This document shows, piece after piece, positions 1 through 7,124 of a stretch of 51,873 nt of DNA. The notes beneath the pieces are model-generated. The model was not told the DNA's origin. It ran no database searches and saw only the letters and a program-made list of their open reading frames with translations. This DNA comes from Candidatus Brocadiaceae bacterium (GTDB taxonomy: Bacteria; Planctomycetota; Brocadiia; SM23-32). How positions within the stretch are numbered: position 1 is the first letter of the stretch; each line of letters begins with the position of its first letter. The stretch spans positions 1-51,873 of the forward strand of contig JAAYEJ010000024.1 of NCBI GenBank assembly GCA_012728835.1. Direction: 5' to 3'. A program made the translations under genes and the position numbers.

Positions 1-110
1 CGGACGCATCCTGCGTCCGGGACGTTGTGACAGAGAGGCACGCGTGCAAGCTCCAACGAAGGGGGCGGGCAAGATGCCCACCCCACAGCCGGCGAGACGC
101 CGGCGCTACG
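1..110. repeat. Cluster of three short hairpins downstream of the heparinase gene
   Basis: Three inverted repeats follow one another: perfect 8-bp arms at 1-8 and 12-19 (CGGACGCA/TGCGTCCG), 5-bp arms at 67-71 and 75-79 (GGGCA/TGCCC), and GCCGGC arms at 88-93 and 99-104. They lie just past the stop of the minus-strand heparinase-like gene. They could end its transcript, although no T-run follows, or belong to a dispersed family of intergenic palindromes. I see no gene in 1-154. Confidence 0.5.
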
Positions 111-154
111 TTCCGCGCGGCGCGCACGCGGCTACCCGAGGGGGGGGAGGCGAG

Positions 155-2290
155 TCAGGGCACACGCGAGTGGAAGAGGCGGCCCTCCCCGGCGTGGCCG
201 CCGGCCTGCCAGGGCAGGTTCCACTGCATGTGCTGGTCGACGTAGACGTCCCGCTGGCCGTCGATCTCGATCTCCAGGCCCGTGGCCTCCCACGGCGAGA
301 GCGTCCGCCCGTCCGCCTGCACGTCGATGGTCCGCACGGCGACGTCGGGTGCTTCCTCACCGTCGAACGGCACGAGCAGCGTGACCATGATCTGGCCGCC
401 GGTGCCGTGGCGCGTGTAGGTCAGGTGCTCCGGGTTCTCGTAGCCGTCCAGCGGGTAGGGGCACGGCTCCAGCCGGGGCGTGCCGGCCAGGCCCTCGACG
501 GGCACGATCAGCAGGTTGCCACCGCTGGTGGCAAGCCGGTTGCCACCAGCGCCGCTCGTGACGAGCCGGCCGCCGTCCAAACGGCACGGCGCGCCGATCT
601 GGAAGTGGAGCGTGTAATCGTGCCCGGCGTCCGTTTCCGGCGTGAACCGGTCGATCAGGATCCAGTACTTGCCGCGCAGGTAGAAGAGCTTGCGCCGGCC
701 GGCGGCCACTTGATCGGCCAGGTACCGGTAGCCCTCGTGCGCGCCGCTGAAGTAGGCGTAGTCCGGCTCGCTCCGCCAGGCGTCGACGGTGGGGATCACC
801 GCGCCTTTCCAGCGCCACTCGTCCTCGATCGGTATGTGATCGGCGCCGTCGACGGTCGCCACGTTGTGCGCGGCGCTGCTGACGCGCCACATGCGCTCCG
901 GGCTGTCGCCGTAGGGCGCGTTGCCGTTGTCGATGAGGATGGGACGGCCGCGGCTGTAGAGTTCCAGGTTGAACACGTGCGTGTGGTTGTGGCTCTGCAC
1001 CGCCGAACCGAGCGGCCCCGCCTCGATGCACACCCAGTCGGACGCGCGCGTCCAGTCCTGGCGCATGAAGTAGTAGCCGGAGCGCGGGAGGACGGTGTCC
1101 GCCGCCGAGCCCTCCGGCGCGCGGGCCTGAAGGCGCTCGTATTCGGGCAGCACGTTTCGTCCGCCGTCCATCAGGAGACCGCCATAGGGCGCCCGCCAGT
1201 CCGGGGCCAGCGCTTCGGCGACGAACTTCGCCTCGGGCATTTCGAACAGGGCGGCGAGCCGGCGCAGCCGCTCGAGCGAGCGATCGGGGCGATAGCGCGC
1301 GTTCGTGTCGCCCATGTGCGGGAACTCGCCGCTCGGCGCCATGGTCTTCCACTCCGTCTCGGCGACGCGCCGGAGTCGTTCGTGGAACTCCGGGCTCAGT
1401 TCCACCCCCGCCACGTCCGCCAGGCGCTGCACCTGGAGCCAATGGTTCAGCGTGCCGCTGTGGTAGCCGGAGGCCCGTTCGCGCGTGTAGCCGTCCTCCT
1501 CCATGAGGACGTTCATCTCGAACTCGAAGTAGGTCGGCATGAAGGCCCCGAACTGTCCGAACCATTCGACTTCCGGGAAGAACAGCGCGGCTTCGTAAAA
1601 GCCCATGAACGTGTGAAGCCACCAGTTGTGGCCCGAGGTGCCGAGCGAGCGTTCGCTCCACGTGCGGGACCATTCCCATTCGGCCCGCGACTGGTCGAGC
1701 AGCCAGCCGAGCAGCGGCACGAAGGTCTCGTCCGGGCACTCGGGCACGGGCAGCAGGTCCGTGATCAGCTCGCAGAGGCTGCGCGTGACGCCCCATGCGC
1801 CGCCGCCCCATTCCGCCCTGGCGGCCAGCACGGCCTCGCCGATCCGCCGGTACAGGGGCTCATCCTGCACGAGGATCATCGCGTCCGTGCCGATGGCCGA
1901 GAAGGGGTTGCTGTGGTATCCGGCGCGGATCAGGGTCCGGCCGAAGGCATCTTCCAGCCTGGCCCGAGCCCGCCGGCGCTGCTCGTCCGTTGCCCGGCTG
2001 CGGATCAGCTCGACGTATTCGCTCCCGTGGATCAGGCGGGGCTCCGTGCGGCTGCGCAGGCGCTGCACCAGCGCGATCGCCGCCGCGCGCGCTCCGTCGG
2101 CCTCCCTGACGGCCGCAACGGCCTGCAGTTCGGGCCGGTCCCAGTCCAGTTGTTCGCAGATACGCTCCGCCACCTCGTTCAGTTGGTCTTGCACTGCAGG
2201 GGGCTCCCCGTCCGGTCTTTCGGCGGCCGAAACGACCGCCGCCAGGCAGAAGGCAGATACGATGGCCAACGTCCGAATTCCGACTCGCAT
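155..2290 (-). CDS. Secreted heparinase II/III-like polysaccharide lyase
   Basis: The 711-residue protein begins with a signal peptide (MRVGIRTLAIVSAFCLAAVV, cleavage near SAA-ER), so it is exported. An alpha-helical toroid-like region with many Trp and Tyr residues (for example SGHNWWLH) fills the first half. A beta-sandwich region follows, with SGYYFMRQDW, the SHNHTH segment and FNLELYSRGRPILIDNG, which resembles the heparinase II/III C-terminal domain of lyases that cleave uronic-acid-containing polysaccharides by beta-elimination. The His pair in SHNHTHVF is the likely metal or catalytic site. I chose the ATG at 2290 because GGAGGA precedes it and the signal peptide starts there. It follows the flavin-reductase gene by 29 bp on the same strand. 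The substrate cannot be told from sequence. Confidence 0.8.
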   Translation of the reverse strand: MRVGIRTLAIVSAFCLAAVVSAAERPDGEPPAVQDQLNEVAERICEQLDWDRPELQAVAAVREADGARAAAIALVQRLRSRTEPRLIHGSEYVELIRSRATDEQRRRARARLEDAFGRTLIRAGYHSNPFSAIGTDAMILVQDEPLYRRIGEAVLAARAEWGGGAWGVTRSLCELITDLLPVPECPDETFVPLLGWLLDQSRAEWEWSRTWSERSLGTSGHNWWLHTFMGFYEAALFFPEVEWFGQFGAFMPTYFEFEMNVLMEEDGYTRERASGYHSGTLNHWLQVQRLADVAGVELSPEFHERLRRVAETEWKTMAPSGEFPHMGDTNARYRPDRSLERLRRLAALFEMPEAKFVAEALAPDWRAPYGGLLMDGGRNVLPEYERLQARAPEGSAADTVLPRSGYYFMRQDWTRASDWVCIEAGPLGSAVQSHNHTHVFNLELYSRGRPILIDNGNAPYGDSPERMWRVSSAAHNVATVDGADHIPIEDEWRWKGAVIPTVDAWRSEPDYAYFSGAHEGYRYLADQVAAGRRKLFYLRGKYWILIDRFTPETDAGHDYTLHFQIGAPCRLDGGRLVTSGAGGNRLATSGGNLLIVPVEGLAGTPRLEPCPYPLDGYENPEHLTYTRHGTGGQIMVTLLVPFDGEEAPDVAVRTIDVQADGRTLSPWEATGLEIEIDGQRDVYVDQHMQWNLPWQAGGHAGEGRLFHSRVP

Positions 2291-2319
2291 GGAAAACGTC
2301 CTCCGTCTGTCCGCTTCGC

Positions 2320-2835
2320 TCACGCACGTTCCGTCGTGCGGAGGATCTGACCGTAATAGAGGCGATGGAGATTGCCCTGGGGATAGGCGCCGGCGCGGAT
2401 GTCGTCGGCGATCTCGGCGTCGAGCACGTCATTCCGATGCACCACGCGGCACTCGTAGTGGCGCACGCACTCCGCGATGAGGGGCACGGACACCGTGGCG
2501 GCGTCGACGGGCGTCAGGCCGCACCGCTCGAACTTGTCGACGTCGCGACCGGACTCGGTGCCGCAGAAGTCGCAGACCTCGCCCATGTCCTGATCCGGCA
2601 CGCTGACGACGAACTCGCCGTGGGCGCGCAGGTTGGCGAACGTGTGGCGGGACGGCCGCACCAGGACCGTGAAGACGGGGCGGCTCCAGATCACGCCGAC
2701 GCTGCCCCAGCCGATCGTCATGGTGTTCGGCCGGCCGGTCTCGCCGACCGTCGTCAGGAGCAGGCCCTTGCCGCGCAGTATCTCCAGCGTATGGCCCAGG
2801 TTATGGGTGTACTCCACCTGCGTCCATTCCATCAT
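2320..2835 (-). CDS. Flavin reductase-like FMN-binding split-barrel protein
   Basis: The 171-residue cytoplasmic protein has the split-barrel flavin-reductase pattern: a TTVGETGRPNTMTIGWGSVG strand pair, then WSRPVFTVLVRPSRHTFANL and GEFVVSVP, then a loop with CDFCGTESGRDVDKF that typically lies over the flavin. Relatives bind FMN and reduce it with NAD(P)H, or act as flavoproteins of unknown substrate. The ATG overlaps the TGA of the upstream DUF502 gene (ATGA), which implies translational coupling. A second in-frame ATG directly follows the first. It has no obvious functional tie to the heparinase gene downstream. Confidence 0.8.
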   Translation of the reverse strand: MMEWTQVEYTHNLGHTLEILRGKGLLLTTVGETGRPNTMTIGWGSVGVIWSRPVFTVLVRPSRHTFANLRAHGEFVVSVPDQDMGEVCDFCGTESGRDVDKFERCGLTPVDAATVSVPLIAECVRHYECRVVHRNDVLDAEIADDIRAGAYPQGNLHRLYYGQILRTTERA

Positions 2836-3461
2836 CCATCTCCTCGCGGTTGGTCTGTGGCGGCCGTCTTGCGGACCGCGGAGCCGCCGACGCCGGCCGT
2901 CAGCGTCAGCTTCATCATCTCCTCGACGGACACTCCGGGAAGCTCCTCGACCAGGTCCTTCGGCACGAAGACGGTGTAGCCGCCGAGCTGGTAGCTCATC
3001 GGCAGGTAGACGGCCACCTTGCCCTCCTGACCGGGCAGGAACCGCTCCGGCTTCTCCTGCGTGATGATGCCCAGCAGCTCGATCCGGCCGTCTTTCGAGC
3101 GGAGCACGGCGGATTTGCCGCGGCTCTGCGCCTGTGTGCCGCCCAGGAACTGGAGCAGGTCGCGCACGGCCGAGTAGAGGCTCTTGACCAGCGGGATGCG
3201 GTCGATGAGCTTCTCGCCCAGGCGGATCAGGCCGCCGAATATCCACAGCTTCGCCAGCAGCCCGACGGCGTAGATCGCGCCGAGGCCGATCACGATGCCG
3301 ATCCCGGGGGGCGGCCCCCCCCAGCTCAGCCGCGTCAGCCCGGCCCGCACCGTTGTGTCCAGCCACCAGAGCGTCTTCCACACCACGTAGACCGTGACGA
3401 TGATGGGCGCGACGACGATGAAGCCGTTCAGCAGTACGGCGCCGTGTCTCTTGACGTTCAT
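2832..3461 (-). CDS. DUF502 family membrane protein
   Basis: The 209-residue protein has two membrane segments, GAVLLNGFIVVAPIIVTVYV near residues 6-25 and GIGIVIGLGAIYAVGLLAKL near 53-72. The DUF502 signatures follow: a RIPLVKSLYSAVRDLLQFLG stretch and a C-terminal soluble part with VAVYLPMSYQLGGYTVFVPK and ELPGVSVEEMMKLTLTAGV. The family is widespread in bacteria and its function is unknown; a role in membrane trafficking has been suggested for plant relatives. The start at 3461 has a GGAG upstream. It is first in an operon with the flavin reductase and heparinase genes. Confidence 0.85.
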   Translation of the reverse strand: MNVKRHGAVLLNGFIVVAPIIVTVYVVWKTLWWLDTTVRAGLTRLSWGGPPPGIGIVIGLGAIYAVGLLAKLWIFGGLIRLGEKLIDRIPLVKSLYSAVRDLLQFLGGTQAQSRGKSAVLRSKDGRIELLGIITQEKPERFLPGQEGKVAVYLPMSYQLGGYTVFVPKDLVEELPGVSVEEMMKLTLTAGVGGSAVRKTAATDQPRGDG

Positions 3462-3507
3462 GGCAGCTCCATGATCAGGGCCGGACAGCTCCGGGAAACG
3501 ACGGGTC

Positions 3508-3536
3508 ACTATAGGCTACGCGAAGGCGGGAGCCGA
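3508..3536 (-). promoter_or_regulatory. Weak candidate promoter for the DUF502 operon
   Basis: On the minus strand TATAGT (3513-3508) lies about 47 bp upstream of the DUF502 start. The -35 region at the right distance (TCGGCT) is poor, so only the -10 is convincing. Confidence 0.3.
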
Positions 3537-3565
3537 AACCATGGCAGGGCGCGGGCGCCGATGAC

Positions 3566-4045
3566 TCAGCGCCCCGGCCCGATGCGTTCGTTCAGGAAGG
3601 CAAGCAGTCCTTCCGGGTCGTCCGTGCCGACAATGACAGAGCGCACGCGGGTCAGGCCCCGCGGCTTCTTCAGCCGGATGCGCACGGCGTCGAAGCCCCA
3701 GGTGTTGTAGACGGCGAACCGGCCGGGGATGCCATGCATGCCGTAACCGTGCAGAAAAAGGCGCGTGCGCATGCGCTCGGCGGACTGCATCGTCTCATAC
3801 GGAACCCGGACGCTGAAGAGGCGCAAGGGTTTGAACTCCGCGACGAGCGCCTCCGGTTCGCCCCGCACGTCCAGCCAGGCGAAGCAGGCGCCGACTGCGA
3901 GCAGCAGGAGTCCGCAGGCGGCCAGCGGGGCGGAGGTTTCCGCCCCCATACCGCGGGCATAAACCCCGGCGGCGATGAGCGCCAGTGCCGGCAGTCCCAT
4001 CAGCCAGAGCCATGGGCCGCGCTGCCTGTGCTCATAACCTGCCAT
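3566..4045 (-). CDS. Small membrane protein with PH-like C-terminal domain
   Basis: The 159-residue protein has two predicted membrane helices (WLWLMGLPALALIAAGVY near residues 12-29 and PLAACGLLLLAVGACFAWL near 40-58). A soluble part follows with LRLFSVRVPYETMQSAERM and a KKPRGLTRVRSVIVGTDDPE segment ending in FLNERI. This arrangement resembles bacterial PH-domain (DUF304-like) membrane proteins, in which the soluble domain forms a small beta-barrel. No catalytic motif is visible and the function is unknown. It stands alone on the minus strand, with 178 bp of gene-free sequence before the ceramidase-like gene. Confidence 0.6.
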   Translation of the reverse strand: MAGYEHRQRGPWLWLMGLPALALIAAGVYARGMGAETSAPLAACGLLLLAVGACFAWLDVRGEPEALVAEFKPLRLFSVRVPYETMQSAERMRTRLFLHGYGMHGIPGRFAVYNTWGFDAVRIRLKKPRGLTRVRSVIVGTDDPEGLLAFLNERIGPGR

Positions 4046-4223
4046 GGACGCGGCTCCCGGTCAGAGGCGCCTCTGCACATGCATACTCAGCACACCCAGC
4101 CGACATTCACCACCGGAGTCCGTCATCGGCGTGGTTCCTCATCGGGACGACGGGCGACCGGGCCTGCGTGCCCGCAGGCCGGTCTCTGCGCCCTCCGCGC
4201 TCTCTGCGGTGGATTACAGCTTC

Positions 4224-5426
4224 TCAGGCCTTCTTTGTCCTCTTCCGCGCGCGCTTTGCGGGCGGGCTCTTGCGGGCCAGTTCGCGGAAGACGGCCTGCA
4301 TGGCCCTCTGCGTGACCTTCTCCGCACGCGGTCCGACGCGCGTGGTGCGGATCTCGTAGCCGCCCTCGGGGTAGACGGCGGCAGTGGGCAGGTAGCCGAT
4401 GTTGCCGTTGCTGTAGCCGAGGATGAGCGTGGCTTCCGCGGGAGACGCCTCGCGGCCGAAAAGCGCATACTCGACGAAGACCTCTGCGCTCAGCGCGACC
4501 AGCATGGCCTCGCCCACGCGCACGCCCTGCAGGCGCAGCCGGCGCGCCTCCTCGCCCTTCTCCTTCGGCGGCAGGTCGGCCGTGCTGTTGACGACGCGCA
4601 GGGGCAGGGGCTCCAGGTCGCGCACGTGGCTCAGCGCTTCCAGGACGGCGGAGCAGGCGTCGCGGGCGTGCTGTTCCATTTCGCCGAAGGTGCCGCGCAT
4701 CCCGGGGCGGTGCGTGCTGTAGGGGTTCTGGTTGGCGCCGCAGCCCTGCAGGAACACGTAGCGCGCGCCCGGCGTGCGGCATTCCAGGCGCTCGACCGCG
4801 CGGGCCATCCACTCGCCCGAGAGACTCAGGTTCCATTCGCCCAGCGTCGTCCCGTGCAGGGGCACGCTGAAGAGCACCACGTCGGGCCTGTGCTCGCGCG
4901 CGAACCGCCAGACGTCGACCTCGTGGAGCGTCGGGCCTTCGGGGTTCTCGCCGAGGATGATCTGGCCGTCCTCGCGCAGTTCGCGGCGGTTCACGCCGAT
5001 GTCGAGCGGCGCGTTGCCGACGCTGAAGCGCGCCGGGGAGGCGTCGGCGAGGGCCACGCGCAGGGCGCGGACGCTCTGCCGGACCATCTCGGCGCGGTAG
5101 GCCTCCTGCATCTCGTCGGGCTCGTGACGGCCGACGGCCGGCCCGGCGTGCGTGTGGCTGGTGTTCAGCAGCACGCGGTCAGGTTCAAGGCCCGTGGCCT
5201 CCCGGATGGCGGCCTTGAACGCGTCGGCATGGTCGAGGCTGAGCAGGCAGACGTCGTAGGTGAGCAGCGCGACGCGCTCGTTGCCGGCCTCGATCACGAC
5301 GGCGTTGACGAACAGGTCGTCGTGCACGTCGTTGGCGCCCTCGGTGCGCGACGCGTAGCCGGCCATCCGGATGCCCAGCGGCGGCGTGATGCATTCCCGT
5401 CCATGCCCGACCGATACGGTGTCCAT
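4224..5426 (-). CDS. Neutral/alkaline ceramidase-like hydrolase
   Basis: The 400-residue protein starts with VGHGRECITPPLGIRMAGYA, the N-terminal pattern of the neutral/alkaline non-lysosomal ceramidase superfamily. It carries LLNTSHTHAGPAVG, whose His residues bind the active-site zinc in that family, then FLQGCGANQNP, and LILGYSNGNIGYLPT near the C-terminus. It is shorter than true ceramidases, has no signal peptide and ends in a Lys/Arg-rich tail, so a ceramide substrate is doubtful. Many bacterial members of this length are annotated only as ceramidase-like. It lies 111 bp downstream of the lasso B1 gene but has its own promoter candidate, so I do not count it in the lasso locus. A paralogue lies at 49481-50773. 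Confidence 0.75.
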   Translation of the reverse strand: MDTVSVGHGRECITPPLGIRMAGYASRTEGANDVHDDLFVNAVVIEAGNERVALLTYDVCLLSLDHADAFKAAIREATGLEPDRVLLNTSHTHAGPAVGRHEPDEMQEAYRAEMVRQSVRALRVALADASPARFSVGNAPLDIGVNRRELREDGQIILGENPEGPTLHEVDVWRFAREHRPDVVLFSVPLHGTTLGEWNLSLSGEWMARAVERLECRTPGARYVFLQGCGANQNPYSTHRPGMRGTFGEMEQHARDACSAVLEALSHVRDLEPLPLRVVNSTADLPPKEKGEEARRLRLQGVRVGEAMLVALSAEVFVEYALFGREASPAEATLILGYSNGNIGYLPTAAVYPEGGYEIRTTRVGPRAEKVTQRAMQAVFRELARKSPPAKRARKRTKKA

Positions 5427-5477
5427 GCGATGCCCCTTCCCAGGAGGTGCGGCGGATGCGCCAACGCAACGTCTCGG

Positions 5478-5506
5478 AGTCTACAGCCGCCCCGCCGGGC
5501 TGTCAA
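5478..5506 (-). promoter_or_regulatory. Promoter candidate of the ceramidase-like gene
   Basis: The minus strand carries TTGACA (5506-5501), a 17-bp spacer and TAGACT (5483-5478). The expected transcription start is about 45 bp before the ATG at 5426. It separates this gene from the lasso operon upstream. Confidence 0.6.
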
Positions 5507-5537
5507 TCCGCCGGCGGGCCTGGTGCGGGGTCTGCGA

Positions 5538-5834
5538 TCAGGAGAGTTCGGCCAGACCCTGCTCGACCAGCCGGGCAATCAGGTCGCGCATGTCGGCCCG
5601 CAGCGTCTCCGGCTCCACGTCGTACTCGTCGAGCAGGGCCTCGTAGGCGCTCTGAATCGAGTCGGATTCCATGAGCACCTGCCACATGCGGGCGCCGACC
5701 TCGTCCAGACCGTAGTAGGTCTCGTTGTCGAGGTTCAGCAGGACGGCTTCGCCGTCGAGGACGTTGATCAGCACGTTCTCCGCCGCCGACACGCGCTGCG
5801 AGAAGGGCACGTCTGCCATGGCCGGTTTCTCCAT
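5538..5834 (-). CDS. Lasso peptide B1 protein (PqqD-like RiPP recognition element)
   Basis: The 98-residue protein has the PqqD/RRE pattern: VPFSQRVSAAENVLINVLDG, then EAVLLNLDNETYYGLDEVGA, RMWQVLMES and a helical C-terminus with ARLVEQGLAEL. In lasso systems B1 binds the leader of the precursor and presents it to the B2 protease and C cyclase. It is the last gene of the locus, 50 bp after the nucleotidyltransferase gene. I took the ATG at 5834 (GAGAG just upstream). A second ATG at 5819, preceded by GGAG, would give a 93-residue product starting MADVPFSQ and is equally possible. The family call is firm and the exact start is not. Confidence 0.88.
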   Translation of the reverse strand: MEKPAMADVPFSQRVSAAENVLINVLDGEAVLLNLDNETYYGLDEVGARMWQVLMESDSIQSAYEALLDEYDVEPETLRADMRDLIARLVEQGLAELS

Positions 5835-5884
5835 GCTCTCTGAGTCCGATGCCGTGTCTCCCGGCGGCCCGGAGCCCCGGACGG

Positions 5885-7108
5885 TCACCGCCTTTGCGCC
5901 GTCCTGTGCCCGGGCCGCACCAGCGCAGCCAGCAGCCGCCCGACGGGAGCCACGGCATGCTTCCGTATCATGCGCCAGGGACGCACGCCATAGTAGAGGA
6001 ACGAGAGCCCGTGCGGCAACCGGCAGTGCGACCAGTCGGCCACCGTCGGGAACGCGGTGGCCTGCCAGCAATGGCCGATGCCGTCCCGCAGGCGTTCGCG
6101 CAAGCGCAGGGCGTAACGGAGGGAGTCCGCCGGGATCTTCCCGCGCTTCTCGCCGGCCAGGAAGGACTCCGCCATCCGCTCCGCCAGCCGCACCGCACGG
6201 GAGTCCGCGTTCATCGCGTCCTGCACGTGTGCGGGCACGGGCGCCTGCAGCAGGCGCCGGGCCAGCAGAAGGCCCAGGTGCAGTGCGCGCAGGGCGTGCG
6301 CGGCGGCCGCGCGAGCCGTGATCTCATCCCAGTGCAGGCAGGGGGTCGTGCGCAACAGCTCCGCCACGTCGCTCAGCCAGCCCAGACAGCTCCAGCGGTG
6401 TTTGCCCCCGTGCATGCACAGCAGCACGACCATGTCCTCGGGGCAGAACGTCGGCACCTGCCGCCCCAGCAGGGGCACGGCGCGGAGCCGCCGCCGGAGC
6501 GCCTCGCGGTCGATGCGGGCCGGGAAGGTCTTCCCCAGGAGGCCCGTGTGCAGCTCCACCGTCAGGGCGCCGTCGCCCTCGCCGCGCACCATCGGGAGCT
6601 GCCGCGCCCGCCGCACCTGGGCCCTCTCCTGAGCCGGCGTGAGGTCGAACGCGCAGCGGTAGCCTTGCCCGCGGAGCAGCGCGCGTGCGCGGGCGAAGTC
6701 CGGCGGGTCGATCAGGATGTCCAGATCGCCGAACTGCCGCAGCGCGATGTTGCCGTACGCCAGGGCGGCCAGCGTCGGGCCCTTGAAGGGCACGGCGGGG
6801 ATTCGGTGCTCGTCCAGGAGGTCCAGCAGGCGGAGCAGTTCGGCGGTCAGGCGCAGGCTGTGCGCTGCGTTGGCCCGGCAGTCCGCCGCCATCCGCTCCA
6901 GGGCGGCGGCCGGCACGGCGTCCGGGCAGACGCCGCTCAGGGTCCTGTGCAGCAGGGGCACGAGCCCGTGGTCCTGCGCCGTGCCGCGCAGCCGGTCCCA
7001 ATCGAGCACCTGCGCGGCCAGAGCGGCGATGTGCGGGCGCGCGTCGGCCTCGACGACCGTGCGGGCGCACGCCGCAAGCAGCTCCATCTCGGGCTTCGCG
7101 CACGTCAT
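5885..7108 (-). CDS. Nucleotidyltransferase of the lasso locus
   Basis: The 407-residue protein belongs to the NTP_transf_5-like family often found in lasso and other RiPP clusters. The diagnostic stretch is IPAVPFKGPTLAALAYGNI followed by LRQFGDLDILIDP, whose DxD pair would bind metal and nucleotide. A helical C-terminal half contains the pattern CMHGGKHRWSCLGWLSDVAEL, typical of the family. In the Bacillus pseudomycoidin pathway a related protein further decorates a phosphorylated tail, so a role after the kinase is likely here; the added group is unknown. The start at 7108 has GGGGAG upstream and lies 16 bp after the ABC gene. Another in-frame ATG seven codons later is possible. Confidence 0.85.
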   Translation of the reverse strand: MTCAKPEMELLAACARTVVEADARPHIAALAAQVLDWDRLRGTAQDHGLVPLLHRTLSGVCPDAVPAAALERMAADCRANAAHSLRLTAELLRLLDLLDEHRIPAVPFKGPTLAALAYGNIALRQFGDLDILIDPPDFARARALLRGQGYRCAFDLTPAQERAQVRRARQLPMVRGEGDGALTVELHTGLLGKTFPARIDREALRRRLRAVPLLGRQVPTFCPEDMVVLLCMHGGKHRWSCLGWLSDVAELLRTTPCLHWDEITARAAAAHALRALHLGLLLARRLLQAPVPAHVQDAMNADSRAVRLAERMAESFLAGEKRGKIPADSLRYALRLRERLRDGIGHCWQATAFPTVADWSHCRLPHGLSFLYYGVRPWRMIRKHAVAPVGRLLAALVRPGHRTAQRR

Positions 7109-7124
7109 CACGCAGCGCTCCCCA

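Noticed and set aside
44-2350. 768-residue open frame on the plus strand
   Set aside because: Antisense to the heparinase-like gene; repetitive Arg/Val/Asp composition and no motif.
4046-4223. Possible small gene between membrane protein and ceramidase-like gene
   Set aside because: Only short, unconserved frames; the sequence resembles GC-rich intergenic boilerplate.
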